The position numbers and the translations under genes were made by a program. 64,000 nucleotides of DNA. It comes from Sphingomonas horti (GTDB taxonomy: Bacteria; Pseudomonadota; Alphaproteobacteria; Sphingomonadales; Sphingomonadaceae). Position 1 is the first letter of the stretch, and each line of letters begins with the position of its first letter. The stretch is from assembly GCF_009753715.1 (NCBI RefSeq), contig NZ_WQMS01000008.1, positions 45,172 through 109,171 on the forward strand, read 5' to 3'. The notes under the pieces were generated by a model, which ran no database searches, was not told where the DNA came from, and worked only from the letters and a program-made list of their open reading frames with translations. Positions 24,622-33,562 of this stretch are shown piece by piece.

Positions 24622-26737
24622 GCGTCACGCCATAAGTGCGGGGTTCGCCGCGCTCGACAGCCTGGGTCCCGAAGAAGTCGAAGATGCGGTTGTCGACGTA
24701 GCGCGTGTCGAGCAGGTTGCGCACCCAGCCGGCGACTTCGAAGCGGCCGCCGACGAGCGCCGCGCGGGCGCCGAGCAGGTGGCGCGCATCGATCCGCTGG
24801 CGCGCGAGATTCTCGGGCCCGCTGAAGCTCGCCGAACGGTAGGTCCAGTCGCCCGACAGGTCGAGCTTCAGGTCCGACGCGAGCGGAATGCCATAGCGCA
24901 GCTCGCCCGAGGCAGTCAGCCGCGGCGCATAGGGCAGGCGGTTGCCGTCGAGGTCCACGCCGGGCCCGCCGCCGTCCGGAAAGCGATCGAAGGTCGCGTG
25001 CGCATAGCCCACGCCCAGCGACAGGTTCAGACGCTCGACCGGGCGCGCCTCCAGGCTCGCCTCGCTGCCCCAGCTCCGCGCCTTGGTGGCATTGCGCAAT
25101 TGCAGCGAAACCTGGCCGGCGCCCAGGTCGACGAATTGGTCGATCTGATAATCGCCGATCGTCGTGTAATAGCCGGCGAGCGCCAGGCGCAGCCCCGGCC
25201 GCGCGAACTTCAGTCCCGCCTCGGCTGAATTGACGCGCTCCGGGGTGAAGCGGATGCGATCGGCGAACTGCGCCGCGCTGAGGAAGTCGACGTTCCAGCC
25301 ACCGCTTTTGTAGCCATGGGCGTAGCGCGCATAGAGGTTCAGGTCCGGCGTCGCCGCCCAGCTGAGCGCCACGCTGGGGTCGAAGCTGTCGTTCGACTGG
25401 CGGTCGGCGAAGCCCTCGATCCGGCCGAGCCCGAACACCGGCGAGCCGAAGCTCGAATAGTCGTCGAGGCGCAGCCGGTCGTGCGTGAAGCGGCCGCCGA
25501 TGTTCAGCGTCAGCGTGTCCGCGAAGCGCCAGTCGGCGGCGCCGAATGCGGCGTAGGAGCGCGTCTTCACTTGGGCCAGCACCTGCGCGGAAAGGCCGGG
25601 CGCCAGGCCGAACGGCAGCAGGCCGACCTGGCTGCCGGCGATCACCCGGCGATCGGTGCGCGCAGTCTCGTCGAAGACATAGAGTCCGGCGACGCCGTTC
25701 AGCCGATCCGAGGCGAAGTTCAGCCGGACCTCCTGGCTCGTCTGCGCGAAGCGGTCGCGATAATCCATCATCGCGAGGTCGAGCGGAACATAGTCGAGGT
25801 CATTGCGGCGGTGCCAGGACGTGCCGCGATAGCCGGTGATCGACGTGAGGCTGAGCCCCTGGCCGAGCGCCCAGCCGATCGTCGCGGAGCCGCCGCCGGT
25901 GCGGATGCGCTGCAGCGGATCGACATTATAGGGCGTGTCGAACGCGCCCGGCAGCGGCGACGGGCCGGTGTTGAACGTGTCGGTCAGCGCCTCGCCGATC
26001 GCCTTGTTGGTGCGATCGTGGCTGTAGTCGGCGGCGAGGTCGAGCGTCACGTCGCCGAACTCCGCGCGCATCCGTCCGCGCGCGGAATCGCGGTTGATAT
26101 TGTCGAGGTCGGTGCCGGTCGGCACGTTCAGCGTGAAGCCGTCGCGCTCCCGGTGCGAGCCGGACACGCGGATCGCGACCTGATCCGACAGCGGCGCGTT
26201 CAGCGTGCCGCGCAGCTCGAACAGGTCCTTGTTGCCATAGCCGGCCTGAAGCGAGCCGCCGAAGACATGCCCGGGCGCTTCGGTGACGATGCTGATCGCG
26301 CCGGAATCGGTATTGCGGCCGAACAGATGGCCCTGCGGTCCGCGCAGGAATTCGATCCGGGCGATATCCAGCGCGTCCTGGTTCACCGACGCGAACTGGC
26401 CGGCATAGACGCCGTCGACATAGACGCCTGCGCGGGTGGTGAAGCCGATGTTGCGCCCGCCGCCGCCGATCCCGCGCACGAACACGGTGTCGATCGCGCC
26501 CTGGCGCTGGATCGACACGTTCGGGACCCGGGTGGCCGCCGCGCGCAGGTCGCGCGCCTCACCGCGGTCCAGTGCTGCGGCATCGACCACGTCGATCGAC
26601 AGCGGCACGTCGTGCAGGCTCTGCTCGCGCTTCTGCGCGGTGACGACGATGGTGTCGAGCGCGTCGCCCATATCGGCAACGGCGGTTTGCGCCGAACCCG
26701 CGACAGCCGCGGCGGCGAGAACGGAAACCAGAATCAT
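24602..26737 (-). CDS. TonB-dependent receptor
   Basis: A 711-residue outer-membrane gated porin. Signal peptide (MILVSVLAAAAVAGSAQTAVA), then a TonB-box-like DTIVVTAQKREQSLHDVPLSI typical of the sphingomonad/Caulobacter receptor expansion. The plug domain contains RGIGGGGRNIGFTTRAGVYVDGVY and EFLRGPQGHLFGRNTDSGAIS. The barrel ends RTYGVTLTLRSR with the usual aromatic/arginine close. These receptors import siderophores, glycans, aromatic compounds or vitamins; nothing adjacent points to the substrate. Monocistronic, convergent with the GNAT gene. Confidence 0.93.
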   Translation of the reverse strand: MILVSVLAAAAVAGSAQTAVADMGDALDTIVVTAQKREQSLHDVPLSIDVVDAAALDRGEARDLRAAATRVPNVSIQRQGAIDTVFVRGIGGGGRNIGFTTRAGVYVDGVYAGQFASVNQDALDIARIEFLRGPQGHLFGRNTDSGAISIVTEAPGHVFGGSLQAGYGNKDLFELRGTLNAPLSDQVAIRVSGSHRERDGFTLNVPTGTDLDNINRDSARGRMRAEFGDVTLDLAADYSHDRTNKAIGEALTDTFNTGPSPLPGAFDTPYNVDPLQRIRTGGGSATIGWALGQGLSLTSITGYRGTSWHRRNDLDYVPLDLAMMDYRDRFAQTSQEVRLNFASDRLNGVAGLYVFDETARTDRRVIAGSQVGLLPFGLAPGLSAQVLAQVKTRSYAAFGAADWRFADTLTLNIGGRFTHDRLRLDDYSSFGSPVFGLGRIEGFADRQSNDSFDPSVALSWAATPDLNLYARYAHGYKSGGWNVDFLSAAQFADRIRFTPERVNSAEAGLKFARPGLRLALAGYYTTIGDYQIDQFVDLGAGQVSLQLRNATKARSWGSEASLEARPVERLNLSLGVGYAHATFDRFPDGGGPGVDLDGNRLPYAPRLTASGELRYGIPLASDLKLDLSGDWTYRSASFSGPENLARQRIDARHLLGARAALVGGRFEVAGWVRNLLDTRYVDNRIFDFFGTQAVERGEPRTYGVTLTLRSR

Positions 26738-26826
26738 TGTGGTGCGAGCCCCTGAATGGAGCCCGTGCCGCTAGGCGAGGCTGGTTACCGAAAGGTTAAT
26801 GCGCGGCTGCGGACCAGAGCGGGCTT

Positions 26827-26875
26827 GCGACATCTCGCGACAATTTCGTTCGCGCCGCGACATAGTCCTGCGACA
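26827..26875. other. Four direct GCGACA repeats upstream of a terminator
   Basis: GCGACA occurs at 26827, 26837, 26857 and 26870 in the 254-bp gap between the TonB receptor and the methyltransferase gene. They could be a regulator array or part of a small transcript that ends at 26978. No function is known. Confidence 0.3.
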
Positions 26876-26942
26876 GGGCGATGCGAAAAGGTCATTCGAC
26901 GGCGGATGACCCCTCGCCAGCGCATGACAACTCCCTGAACCA

Positions 26943-26978
26943 GCCCCGCTCCGCACCCCCGGAGCGGGGCATTTTTTT
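26943..26978 (+). terminator. Strong intrinsic terminator, no gene assigned upstream
   Basis: Perfect ten-bp stem GCCCCGCTCC/GGAGCGGGGC with an eight-base loop, then a T7 run. It points rightward, yet no rightward gene precedes it: the left neighbour is the leftward TonB receptor. An unannotated small RNA in 26740-26942 is the simplest reading. A 60-codon frame ends just before it (26936-26938) but does not look like a protein. Confidence 0.8.
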
Positions 26979-26991
26979 GGCATAGGGTCCG

Positions 26992-27567
26992 TCATCGCAG
27001 CTTCGGGAAGAAGGCGCCGGTGCGCCGGGCATAGACATCGAACGCGCTGCCGAATGCGACACGAAGCAGCTTTTCCTCCTCGATGATGCGGATGCGAGTG
27101 CCAATCGCGAAGACCGGTATCGCCCAGAGCAGTTGCAGGTAATGGCCGGTCGCGACCGCAAGGGCGATCAGGAAAAACAGCATCGACACATAGATCGGAT
27201 GCCGCACCAGCGCGAACGGGCCGGTCGTGACCAGCTCATGGCCCGCGCGGGTGCGGGCAACCAGACTCCAGTTCCGTCCCATCGTCCTGGACGACCAGCG
27301 GAACAGGGCGGCAGCGCCGAGCAGCAGCAGCGCGGCAAGCGCGGCCGCGGCGAGGGAACGAAGGTCGCCGGGCCGAAGGCCCAGCTGAACGCCGCCGATA
27401 CCGGCGAGCGCGACGCCGAGGGTCTGGAGCAGGATGCCCGCGATCGATCGCCTGGAACGCGCGCGGCCGGATTCGCGTCGCGATTCAAGGCGCGCCGCGA
27501 GCACTGCCAGCCCGTAAAGTGCCGAGCCGGCCCAGAATATCCACAGATCAAGCATCGAAACCGGCAT
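26992..27567 (-). CDS. Isoprenylcysteine methyltransferase-like membrane protein
   Basis: A 191-residue integral membrane protein with about five hydrophobic segments. GPFALVRHPIYVSMLFFLIAL is the ICMT/PEMT S-adenosylmethionine-binding signature, and EEEKLLRVAFGSAFDVYARR is the conserved C-terminal motif. Members methylate isoprenylated thiols or lipids; bacterial substrates are mostly unknown. Start ATG at 27567, or four codons later (MLDLWIFW). Divergent from lon across a 104-bp gap. Confidence 0.85.
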   Translation of the reverse strand: MPVSMLDLWIFWAGSALYGLAVLAARLESRRESGRARSRRSIAGILLQTLGVALAGIGGVQLGLRPGDLRSLAAAALAALLLLGAAALFRWSSRTMGRNWSLVARTRAGHELVTTGPFALVRHPIYVSMLFFLIALAVATGHYLQLLWAIPVFAIGTRIRIIEEEKLLRVAFGSAFDVYARRTGAFFPKLR

Positions 27568-27605
27568 ATTAACGCATCGTCGCTATGGTCTCTGGCCGCG
27601 AAGTG

Positions 27606-27635
27606 ATTGATGCTCCTGGCGTGGGCCCCATATAA
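27606..27635 (+). promoter_or_regulatory. Candidate heat-shock (sigma-32) promoter of lon
   Basis: CCCCATATAA at 27626-27635 fits the sigma-32 -10 element (CCCCATnT). ATTGAT lies 14 bases upstream as a weak match to CTTGAA. Distance to the lon ATG is about 36 bases. lon is a heat-shock gene in many Proteobacteria. Confidence 0.45.
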
Positions 27636-27671
27636 AAGGGAAACGCGCCCACCGGCGCAACCGGAGTTTGC

Positions 27672-30077
27672 ATGAGCCAGAGTTTCCCCGTTCTTCCGCT
27701 TCGGGACATCGTCGTCTTCCCGAACATGATCGTGCCGCTGTTCGTCGGCCGCGACAAATCGGTCGCGGCGCTGGAACAGGCGATGGCCGAGGACAAGCAG
27801 ATATTCCTGGTCGCCCAGCTCGATCCGGCGAATGATGATCCCGACCGCGACGATCTTTACGACGTCGGCGTGGTCGCGACCGTGCTGCAGCTGCTGAAGC
27901 TGCCCGACGGGACCGTCCGCGTGCTGGTCGAAGGCAAGCAGCGCGCCTCGCTCGATTCTCTCGAGCGCGAGGGCGAGCACCTCGCCGCGACGGTGACGCT
28001 GATCGACGAGCAGGGCAGCGAGAGCGTCGAGGCCAAGGCGCTGATGCGCTCGGTCGTCGAGCAATTCGAGAATTACGCGAAGCTCAACCGCAAGCTGCCG
28101 GCCGAAACCGCGGTGCAGCTCGCCGACATCGAGGAGCCGTCGAAACTGGCGGACGCGGTCGCGTCCAACATCACCGTGAAAGTCGCCGACAAGCAGTCGC
28201 TGCTGGTCGAGCTCGATCCGGCGCGGCGGCTGGAGATGGTGTTCGCCTTCATGGAAGGCGAGCTGGGCGTGCTCCAGGTCGAGAAGAAGATCCGCAGCCG
28301 CGTCAAGCGCCAGATGGAGAAGACGCAGCGCGAATATTACCTCAACGAGCAGCTGAAGGCGATCCAGCGCGAGCTGGGCAACGAGGCGGAAGAGGATGGC
28401 GACGAGATCGCCGAGCTCACCGCCAAGATCGCCAAGCTGAAGCTCAGCAAGGAAGCGCGCGCCAAGGCGACCGCGGAGCTGAAGAAGCTGAAGACGATGG
28501 CGCCGATGTCGGCCGAAGCGACCGTCGTGCGCAATTATCTCGACGTGCTGCTGGGCCTGCCCTGGGGCAAGAAGTCAAAGCTGAAGCGCGACATTCCCGA
28601 AGCCGAGCGGGTGCTCGACGAGGATCATTACGGCCTGGAAAAGGTCAAGGACCGGATCGTCGAATATCTCGCGGTTCAGGCGCGCACCAACAAGCTGAAG
28701 GGCCCGATCCTGTGCCTGGTTGGCCCGCCGGGCGTCGGCAAGACGTCGCTCGGCAAGTCGATCGCGCGCGCGACCGGCCGCGAGTTCGTGCGCCAGTCGC
28801 TGGGCGGCGTGCGCGATGAGGCGGAGATCCGCGGCCACAGGCGGACCTATATCGGCTCGCTGCCGGGCAAGATCGTGACCAACCTGCGCAAGGCCGGCAC
28901 GTCGAACCCGCTGTTCCTGCTCGATGAGATCGACAAGCTGGGCCAGGATTTCCGCGGCGATCCGGCTTCGGCGCTGCTGGAAGTGCTCGATCCCGAGCAG
29001 AACAACAAATTCCAGGACCATTATCTCGAGATCGACGTCGACCTTTCGGACGTGATGTTCGTCACGACCGCCAACTCGCTGAACCTGCCGCAGCCTTTGC
29101 TCGACCGCATGGAGATCATCCGGCTGGAAGGCTATACCGAGGACGAGAAGGTCGAGATCGCCAGGCGCCACCTGGTCGAAAAGCAGATCGAGGCGCATGG
29201 CCTGAAGCCCGGCGAGTTCGTGCTGACCGAAGCGGGCCTGCGCGACCTGATCCGCTATTACACGCGCGAGGCCGGCGTCCGCACGCTGGAGCGTGAAATC
29301 GCGAAGCTGGCGCGCAAGGCGCTGCGCCGCATCCTTGAAGGCAAGGCGGAGCGGGTCGAGATCACGCCCGAGAACCTTGCCGACTATGCCGGCGTGCGGA
29401 AGTTCCGCCACGGCATCGGCGAGGAAGAACATACGATCGGGGCGGTAACCGGGCTCGCCTGGACCGAGGTCGGCGGCGAGCTGCTGACGATCGAGAGCGT
29501 GACGGTGCCCGGCAAGGGCCAGGTCAAGACGACCGGCAAGCTGGGCGAAGTGATGCAGGAATCGGTGCAGGCCGCCTTCAGCTTCGTGCGCGCGCGCTCG
29601 CCCAGCTATGGCATCAAGCCGAGCCTGTTCGGGCGCAAGGACATCCATATCCACCTGCCCGAAGGCGCGGTGCCAAAGGACGGACCGTCGGCCGGGGTCG
29701 GCATGGTCACGTCGATCGTCTCGACCCTGACCGGCGCGCCGGTGCGCAAGGACGTGGCGATGACCGGCGAAGTGACGCTGCGCGGCCGCGTGCTGCCGAT
29801 CGGCGGGCTGAAGGAGAAGCTGCTCGCGGCGCTGCGCGGCGGCATCACCACGGTCTATATCCCGCAGGAGAATGAGAAGGACCTCGCGGAGATTCCGGCC
29901 AACATCAAGGAAGGGCTGGAGATCATCCCGGTGCGCCATGTCGACGAGGTGCTGGCGGGCGCGCTGACCCAGCCGCTCACGCCGATCGAATGGACCGAGG
30001 CGGACGAGCTGGCGGCGCAGCCGCCCAGCGGCCTGCCGCCAGTCCCGGGCCAGGGCGAGGCGACCGTCCGCCACTGA
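27672..30077 (+). CDS. lon: ATP-dependent Lon protease
   Basis: An 801-residue cytosolic AAA+ protease that removes misfolded and some regulatory proteins. N-terminal LON substrate domain ([19 protein letters not shown]), a helical coiled region (about 180-300), Walker [12 protein letters not shown] (about 355-365), Walker [12 protein letters not shown], and the catalytic serine in [11 protein letters not shown] with the lysine in [12 protein letters not shown]. Normal length. hupB follows 128 bases downstream after a strong hairpin, a common order. Confidence 0.98.
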   Translation: MSQSFPVLPLRDIVVFPNMIVPLFVGRDKSVAALEQAMAEDKQIFLVAQLDPANDDPDRDDLYDVGVVATVLQLLKLPDGTVRVLVEGKQRASLDSLEREGEHLAATVTLIDEQGSESVEAKALMRSVVEQFENYAKLNRKLPAETAVQLADIEEPSKLADAVASNITVKVADKQSLLVELDPARRLEMVFAFMEGELGVLQVEKKIRSRVKRQMEKTQREYYLNEQLKAIQRELGNEAEEDGDEIAELTAKIAKLKLSKEARAKATAELKKLKTMAPMSAEATVVRNYLDVLLGLPWGKKSKLKRDIPEAERVLDEDHYGLEKVKDRIVEYLAVQARTNKLKGPILCLVGPPGVGKTSLGKSIARATGREFVRQSLGGVRDEAEIRGHRRTYIGSLPGKIVTNLRKAGTSNPLFLLDEIDKLGQDFRGDPASALLEVLDPEQNNKFQDHYLEIDVDLSDVMFVTTANSLNLPQPLLDRMEIIRLEGYTEDEKVEIARRHLVEKQIEAHGLKPGEFVLTEAGLRDLIRYYTREAGVRTLEREIAKLARKALRRILEGKAERVEITPENLADYAGVRKFRHGIGEEEHTIGAVTGLAWTEVGGELLTIESVTVPGKGQVKTTGKLGEVMQESVQAAFSFVRARSPSYGIKPSLFGRKDIHIHLPEGAVPKDGPSAGVGMVTSIVSTLTGAPVRKDVAMTGEVTLRGRVLPIGGLKEKLLAALRGGITTVYIPQENEKDLAEIPANIKEGLEIIPVRHVDEVLAGALTQPLTPIEWTEADELAAQPPSGLPPVPGQGEATVRH

Positions 30078-30096
30078 TCCATATTAGATCAGTCTG

Positions 30097-30129
30097 GCGC
30101 CGCCTTGCCGGTTGACGGCAGGGCGGCGC
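30097..30129. terminator. Long stem-loop between lon and hupB
   Basis: Stem GCGCCGCCTTGCCG with CGGCAGGGCGGCGC (one G-U pair) and loop GTTGA. No T-run follows, so it may be an RNA-stability or attenuating hairpin rather than an intrinsic terminator. Confidence 0.45.
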
Positions 30130-30205
30130 ATCGCCTTACTGGCCGCTTGCGTGCTGCCGATTCCTTAAGGGAAATCCGCGCGCCTCAACGAGGGGAAAGG
30201 GTCAG

Positions 30206-30481
30206 ATGAACAAGCAGGAACTGATCGGCGCGGTTGCCGATACGGCGGGTCTCAGCCGCGGCGACGCGGGCAAGGCCGTGGAGGCCGTATTCGACACGAT
30301 CTCGTCGGCGCTGAAGCGCGGCGACGAAGTGCGCCTGGTCGGGTTCGGGACTTTCACCGTGACGCGGCGCAAGGCGTCGACCGGCCGCAACCCGCGCACC
30401 AAGGAGCCGATGTCGATCCCGGAAAGCGTGCAGCCCAAGTTCAAGGCGGGCAAGAACCTGAAGGACGCCTGCAACCGGTAG
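30206..30481 (+). CDS. hupB: DNA-binding protein HU
   Basis: A 91-residue nucleoid protein. MNKQELIGAVADTAGLSRGDAGKAVEAVF forms the helical half, and VRLVGFGTFTVTRRKASTGRNPRTKE is the beta-arm with the conserved proline that intercalates in DNA. It bends and compacts DNA as a dimer. Ribosome site GAGGGGAAAGG lies seven bases before the ATG. A tRNA-Val gene follows 53 bases after the stop. Confidence 0.97.
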   Translation: MNKQELIGAVADTAGLSRGDAGKAVEAVFDTISSALKRGDEVRLVGFGTFTVTRRKASTGRNPRTKEPMSIPESVQPKFKAGKNLKDACNR

Positions 30482-30534
30482 CATCACTCTGGACAGGCTC
30501 GCGCCGCTCGCCTAAGGGCGGCGCTCCATCGCGT

Positions 30535-30609
30535 GGGCGCGTAGCTCAGTGGTAGAGCACACCCTTCACACGGGTGGGGTCGCAAGTTCAATCCTTGCCG
30601 CGCCCACCA
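30535..30609 (+). tRNA. tRNA-Val (anticodon CAC)
   Basis: Full cloverleaf: acceptor GGGCGCG/CGCGCCC with A73, D-arm GCTC-AGTGGTA-GAGC, anticodon arm CACCC-TTCACAC-GGGTG (anticodon CAC, reads GTG), T-arm GCAAG-TTCAATC-CTTGC, and encoded CCA at 30607-30609. Confidence 0.97.
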
Positions 30610-30615
30610 CGCCAT

Positions 30616-30648
30616 AAGCCCCGGAAGCCCAGGCTTTCCGGGGCTTTT
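30616..30648 (+). terminator. Intrinsic terminator of the tRNA-Val gene
   Basis: Stem AAGCCCCGGAA/TTCCGGGGCTT with an inner GCC-CA-GGC pairing, followed by TTTT. Confidence 0.85.
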
Positions 30649-30765
30649 GCTTGCCGCTGCCCGCCGCGTCCCATCTCCGTTGAATCACGGACTCGCGAAT
30701 CCCTCCCAAGCCTCGCATGATCGCGCCGGGCGCGATCCGCCCGGCGAGCGAGCGAGGGGATGCAG

Positions 30766-32391
30766 ATGTCGATCCGTCCGGTTGCGCAACTCGATACCCA
30801 TGAGGTGTCGAACCAGCCGCCGCCCTTCGAAGACGTGAATCTGTTCACGACCGATCGTGCGCTGGTCGATGCGGTTTCGCGTGCCGGGGGACGCACGCAG
30901 CTGGAAATGCTCGGCGCGCTCGGCGCGCGGGCCGGCTCCGCCGAAGTGCTCGATTGGGGCGTGCAGGCCAACCGGAACCCGCCGGTGCTCGAAACCTTCG
31001 ATCGCTACGGCCGCCGGATCGACGAGGTGAGCTTCCATCGCGCCTACCATCATCTGATGAAGCTGGGGCTGGAAAGCGGCTTCGCCTCGGTCGCCTGGGA
31101 TGGCAGCCCGGCCGGCCATCTCGCCCATGCCGCGATCCTGTTCCTCACGGGCCAGGCCGACTCCGGCACCAGCTGCCCGATGACGATGACCTATGCGGCG
31201 ATGCCTGCCCTGCGCGCGGAGCCGGCGGTCGTAGAAGAATGGGGGCCGCGCGTCCTTGCCGGCCGCTATGATCCGGCCGTGCGCCCCGCGGCGGAGAAAA
31301 CCGGCGTCACCATCGGCATGGCAATGACCGAGAAGCAGGGCGGATCGGACGTCCGCGCCAACACCACGCGCGCGGAGCCGGCGGGCGACGACGGCTGGTA
31401 CCGGCTGACGGGGCACAAATGGTTCTGCTCCGCACCGATGTGCGACGCGTTCCTGACGCTTGCCTACGCCCCGGGCGGGCTGACCTGCTTCCTGCTGCCG
31501 CGCTGGCTGCCGGACGGGGAGCGCAACGCCGGATTCCGGGTTATGCGGCTGAAGGACAAGCTGGGCGACCGATCGAATGCGTCGTCGGAGGTCGAGTATC
31601 ATGGCGCGCTGGCCTGGCGCGTAGGGCTCGAGGGCAGGGGCGTCGCGACGATCATCCAGATGGTCCAGCACACGCGGCTCGACTGCGTGGTGGGTTCTGC
31701 GCTGCAGATGCGCGGCGCGCTCGCGCAGGCGCTGTGGCACACCGCGCATCGTACCGCGTTCCAGCGCCGCCTGATCGATCAGCCGGCGATGACCGCGGTG
31801 CTGACCGACCTGGCGATTGAAAGCGAGGCGGCGACGGCCCTTGCGATGCGGCTGGCACAGGCGTTCGACGAAGGCGATCCGCTGGCCAGGCTGCTGACGC
31901 CGATCGCCAAATACTGGATCTGCAAGCGCGCGCCCGGCCTCGTCTATGAGGCGATGGAGGCGCATGGCGGGGCGGGCTATATCGAAGCGGGGCCGATGCC
32001 GCGCCTGTTCCGCCAGTCCCCGCTCAACGCGATCTGGGAAGGGTCCGGCAATGTGATCGCACTAGACCTGCTCCGCGCGATCGGGCGCGAGCCCGAAGGA
32101 TTGGAGGCGCTGCGGGCGTTTCTCGACGCCCAGCGGGGACGCAATGCCGGGTACGACGTCTTCCTCGACGCGATCGATCTGCAGCATGCGCAGGAGGGGA
32201 CCGCCCGGCTGCTGGCCGAACGGCTCGCGCTGGCGGCGGAAGCGGCGGTGCTGCTTGCCTGGGATAATCCGATGGCTGACGCTTTCTGCACGCTGCGGCT
32301 CCAGCCGCGCGGCATGGCCTATGGCGCGTTCGACGCCGCAGTCGACACGCAGGCGCTGCTCGCCCGCGCCATGCCAGCGGTCGAGGCCTAG
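30766..32391 (+). CDS. AidB-like acyl-CoA dehydrogenase family protein
   Basis: A 541-residue FAD protein. THEVSNQPPPFEDVNLFTTDRAL at the N-terminus is the AidB mark. GMAMTEKQGGSDVRANTT is the flavin-binding motif, and AHGGAGYIEAGPMPRLFRQSPLNAIWEGSGNV carries the usual C-terminal motif. E. coli AidB binds DNA and is part of the adaptive response to alkylation; enzyme activity is weak. ATG at 30766 is preferred because GAGGGG lies six bases before it, whereas the ATG at 30760 directly abuts that site. The stop overlaps the convergent cytochrome b561 stop at a shared CTAG. Confidence 0.9.
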   Translation: MSIRPVAQLDTHEVSNQPPPFEDVNLFTTDRALVDAVSRAGGRTQLEMLGALGARAGSAEVLDWGVQANRNPPVLETFDRYGRRIDEVSFHRAYHHLMKLGLESGFASVAWDGSPAGHLAHAAILFLTGQADSGTSCPMTMTYAAMPALRAEPAVVEEWGPRVLAGRYDPAVRPAAEKTGVTIGMAMTEKQGGSDVRANTTRAEPAGDDGWYRLTGHKWFCSAPMCDAFLTLAYAPGGLTCFLLPRWLPDGERNAGFRVMRLKDKLGDRSNASSEVEYHGALAWRVGLEGRGVATIIQMVQHTRLDCVVGSALQMRGALAQALWHTAHRTAFQRRLIDQPAMTAVLTDLAIESEAATALAMRLAQAFDEGDPLARLLTPIAKYWICKRAPGLVYEAMEAHGGAGYIEAGPMPRLFRQSPLNAIWEGSGNVIALDLLRAIGREPEGLEALRAFLDAQRGRNAGYDVFLDAIDLQHAQEGTARLLAERLALAAEAAVLLAWDNPMADAFCTLRLQPRGMAYGAFDAAVDTQALLARAMPAVEA

Positions 32392-32933
32392 GCGCGCCTC
32401 GGCAGCATGCGGCGCAGGACATCGTCGCGGAGCAGATAATGATGCGCGAGGGCGGCCGCCGCGTGCAGGGCGACCAGTGCGTAGCCGGCCGTGGCGCCGG
32501 CTTCGTGCAGCTCCTCGAAAATCTCTGCGCGCGATTCGCTCGGCGCCAGCAGCGGCGGCAGCTCCCACGCGAAGAACGGCACCGGCTTGCCCTCGGCGCT
32601 CAGAATGGCCCAGCCGAGCAGCGGCAACCCGATCATCAGTGCGTAGAGGCCGACGTGCACCGCCGCCGCCGCCAGCTTGGCCGCGCCCGACTGGGCGCGG
32701 TCGCGAGCGGCGGGCGTGAGCAGGCGCAGCATCACCCGCAGCCAGACCAGCACGAACACCGACAGGCCGATCGAGTAGTGCGCCGCCTTCATCGCCTCGC
32801 GGGCATCGCTGCCTTTCGGGAAATAGCCGCGCAATTCCATGGTGGCATAGGCGCCGACGATCAGCACCAGCATCAGCCAGTGAAGCGCGATCGATGTCGG
32901 GCGATAGCGGGCACCTTCGGCGGGATTCGGCAT
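32388..32933 (-). CDS. Cytochrome b561 family membrane protein
   Basis: A 181-residue di-haem b inner-membrane protein with four predicted helices. Haem-ligand histidines are in TSIALHWLMLVLIVG, MKAAHYSIGLSVFVLVWLRV, AAVHVGLYALMIGLPLLGW and LHEAGATAGYALVALHAAAALAHHYLL. The family moves electrons between quinol and periplasmic acceptors. ATG at 32933 has GGAGG five bases upstream. An FNR-type box lies 45 bases upstream, so it is probably induced at low oxygen with the rest of the island. Confidence 0.9.
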   Translation of the reverse strand: MPNPAEGARYRPTSIALHWLMLVLIVGAYATMELRGYFPKGSDAREAMKAAHYSIGLSVFVLVWLRVMLRLLTPAARDRAQSGAAKLAAAAVHVGLYALMIGLPLLGWAILSAEGKPVPFFAWELPPLLAPSESRAEIFEELHEAGATAGYALVALHAAAALAHHYLLRDDVLRRMLPRRA

Positions 32934-32977
32934 GCGTACCTCCGCCCGCAAAGTGGCGGCGGTCGTCCTTCGTTGCA

Positions 32978-32991
32978 TTGAGCAGGATCAA
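32978..32991. promoter_or_regulatory. FNR-type box upstream of cytochrome b561
   Basis: TTGAG-CAGG-ATCAA, one mismatch to TTGAT-N4-ATCAA. Identical to the box upstream of nirK at 63246. Confidence 0.75.
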
Positions 32992-33020
32992 TGCCGTCCG
33001 GTGCCGCGGGCGGCGGCCGG

Positions 33021-33230
33021 CTAGAAGATCAGATAGGCCGTGATCAGCACGCAGATCGCGACCACGACCAGCCAGATCAGCGGCCACCCTTCTCCTTCGC
33101 CTTCCTTGGCGGACGCGGTGTCGATCGGGGCGGGGCTGGTATGGGTGGTGTCGTGCGACGTGTCGGTGGTGCTTTTCAGCGCCGGGTTCAGCGGCGCGTC
33201 GGTGGCCGAGTCTCTCGCATTGTCGTTCAT
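33021..33230 (-). CDS. Small tail-anchored membrane protein, unknown
   Basis: 69 residues. The first 48 are polar and threonine/serine-rich (MNDNARDSATDAPLNPALKS and onward), ending with a C-terminal transmembrane helix WPLIWLVVVAICVLITAYLIF. GGAGG lies nine bases before the ATG. The ATG overlaps the preceding gene's TGA by four bases, so it is the last gene of the nar run. No family is recognised. It may be a small subunit or anchor; I cannot assign a function. Confidence 0.7.
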   Translation of the reverse strand: MNDNARDSATDAPLNPALKSTTDTSHDTTHTSPAPIDTASAKEGEGEGWPLIWLVVVAICVLITAYLIF

Positions 33231-33562
33231 TGCGGAATCCTCCCTGCCGTTGGGCCAGCCTGGCGAGCATGGTCCCCGCAGCGCGGCGCGGTCAAGCGCC
33301 AGTCGACCATCGCCAGCAGGCAGGTCGTGCCGGGATCGGCGCTGTCGCGGATGCCGGAGATCAGCGTCGCCCAATCCTCCTCGCTCGCGAGCCGGGAGAA
33401 GTCCGCGACCGCGGCCCGGACGAAGCCGGTCGGGCTGAGGCCTTCGCCGCGCGCCGCTTCGCGCAGGTTGCCGGCCAGGCCGGGGTCGGCATGGGTGAGC
33501 CAGGCCTCGAACCGGCCCGAGGACTCGCGGGCCGCGGCAAGCAGGTCGCCCAGCATCGGCAT
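33227..33562 (-). CDS. Unknown 111-residue protein of the nar operon
   Basis: Soluble, helical and without a signal peptide (MPMLGDLLAAARESSGRFEA and onward). It has a WATLISGIRDS segment in the middle, two cysteines (81 and 95) and a basic C-terminus. Start overlaps the parvulin stop (TGATG) and stop overlaps the next start (ATGA), so it is translationally coupled inside the nar operon. No family is recognised; a role in maturation of nitrate reductase is a guess from position only. Confidence 0.7.
   Translation of the reverse strand: MPMLGDLLAAARESSGRFEAWLTHADPGLAGNLREAARGEGLSPTGFVRAAVADFSRLASEEDWATLISGIRDSADPGTTCLLAMVDWRLTAPRCGDHARQAGPTAGRIPQ

Noticed and set aside
26756..26938. 60-codon frame ending just before the 26943 terminator
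   Set aside because: No ribosome site, very arginine-rich, and no protein-like pattern. A non-coding RNA is the better reading.
30160..30180. CCTTAAGGGAAATCC upstream of hupB as a fourth CCCTTAGGG motif
   Set aside because: Only partly similar and lacks the CTCCGG half. Probably chance.
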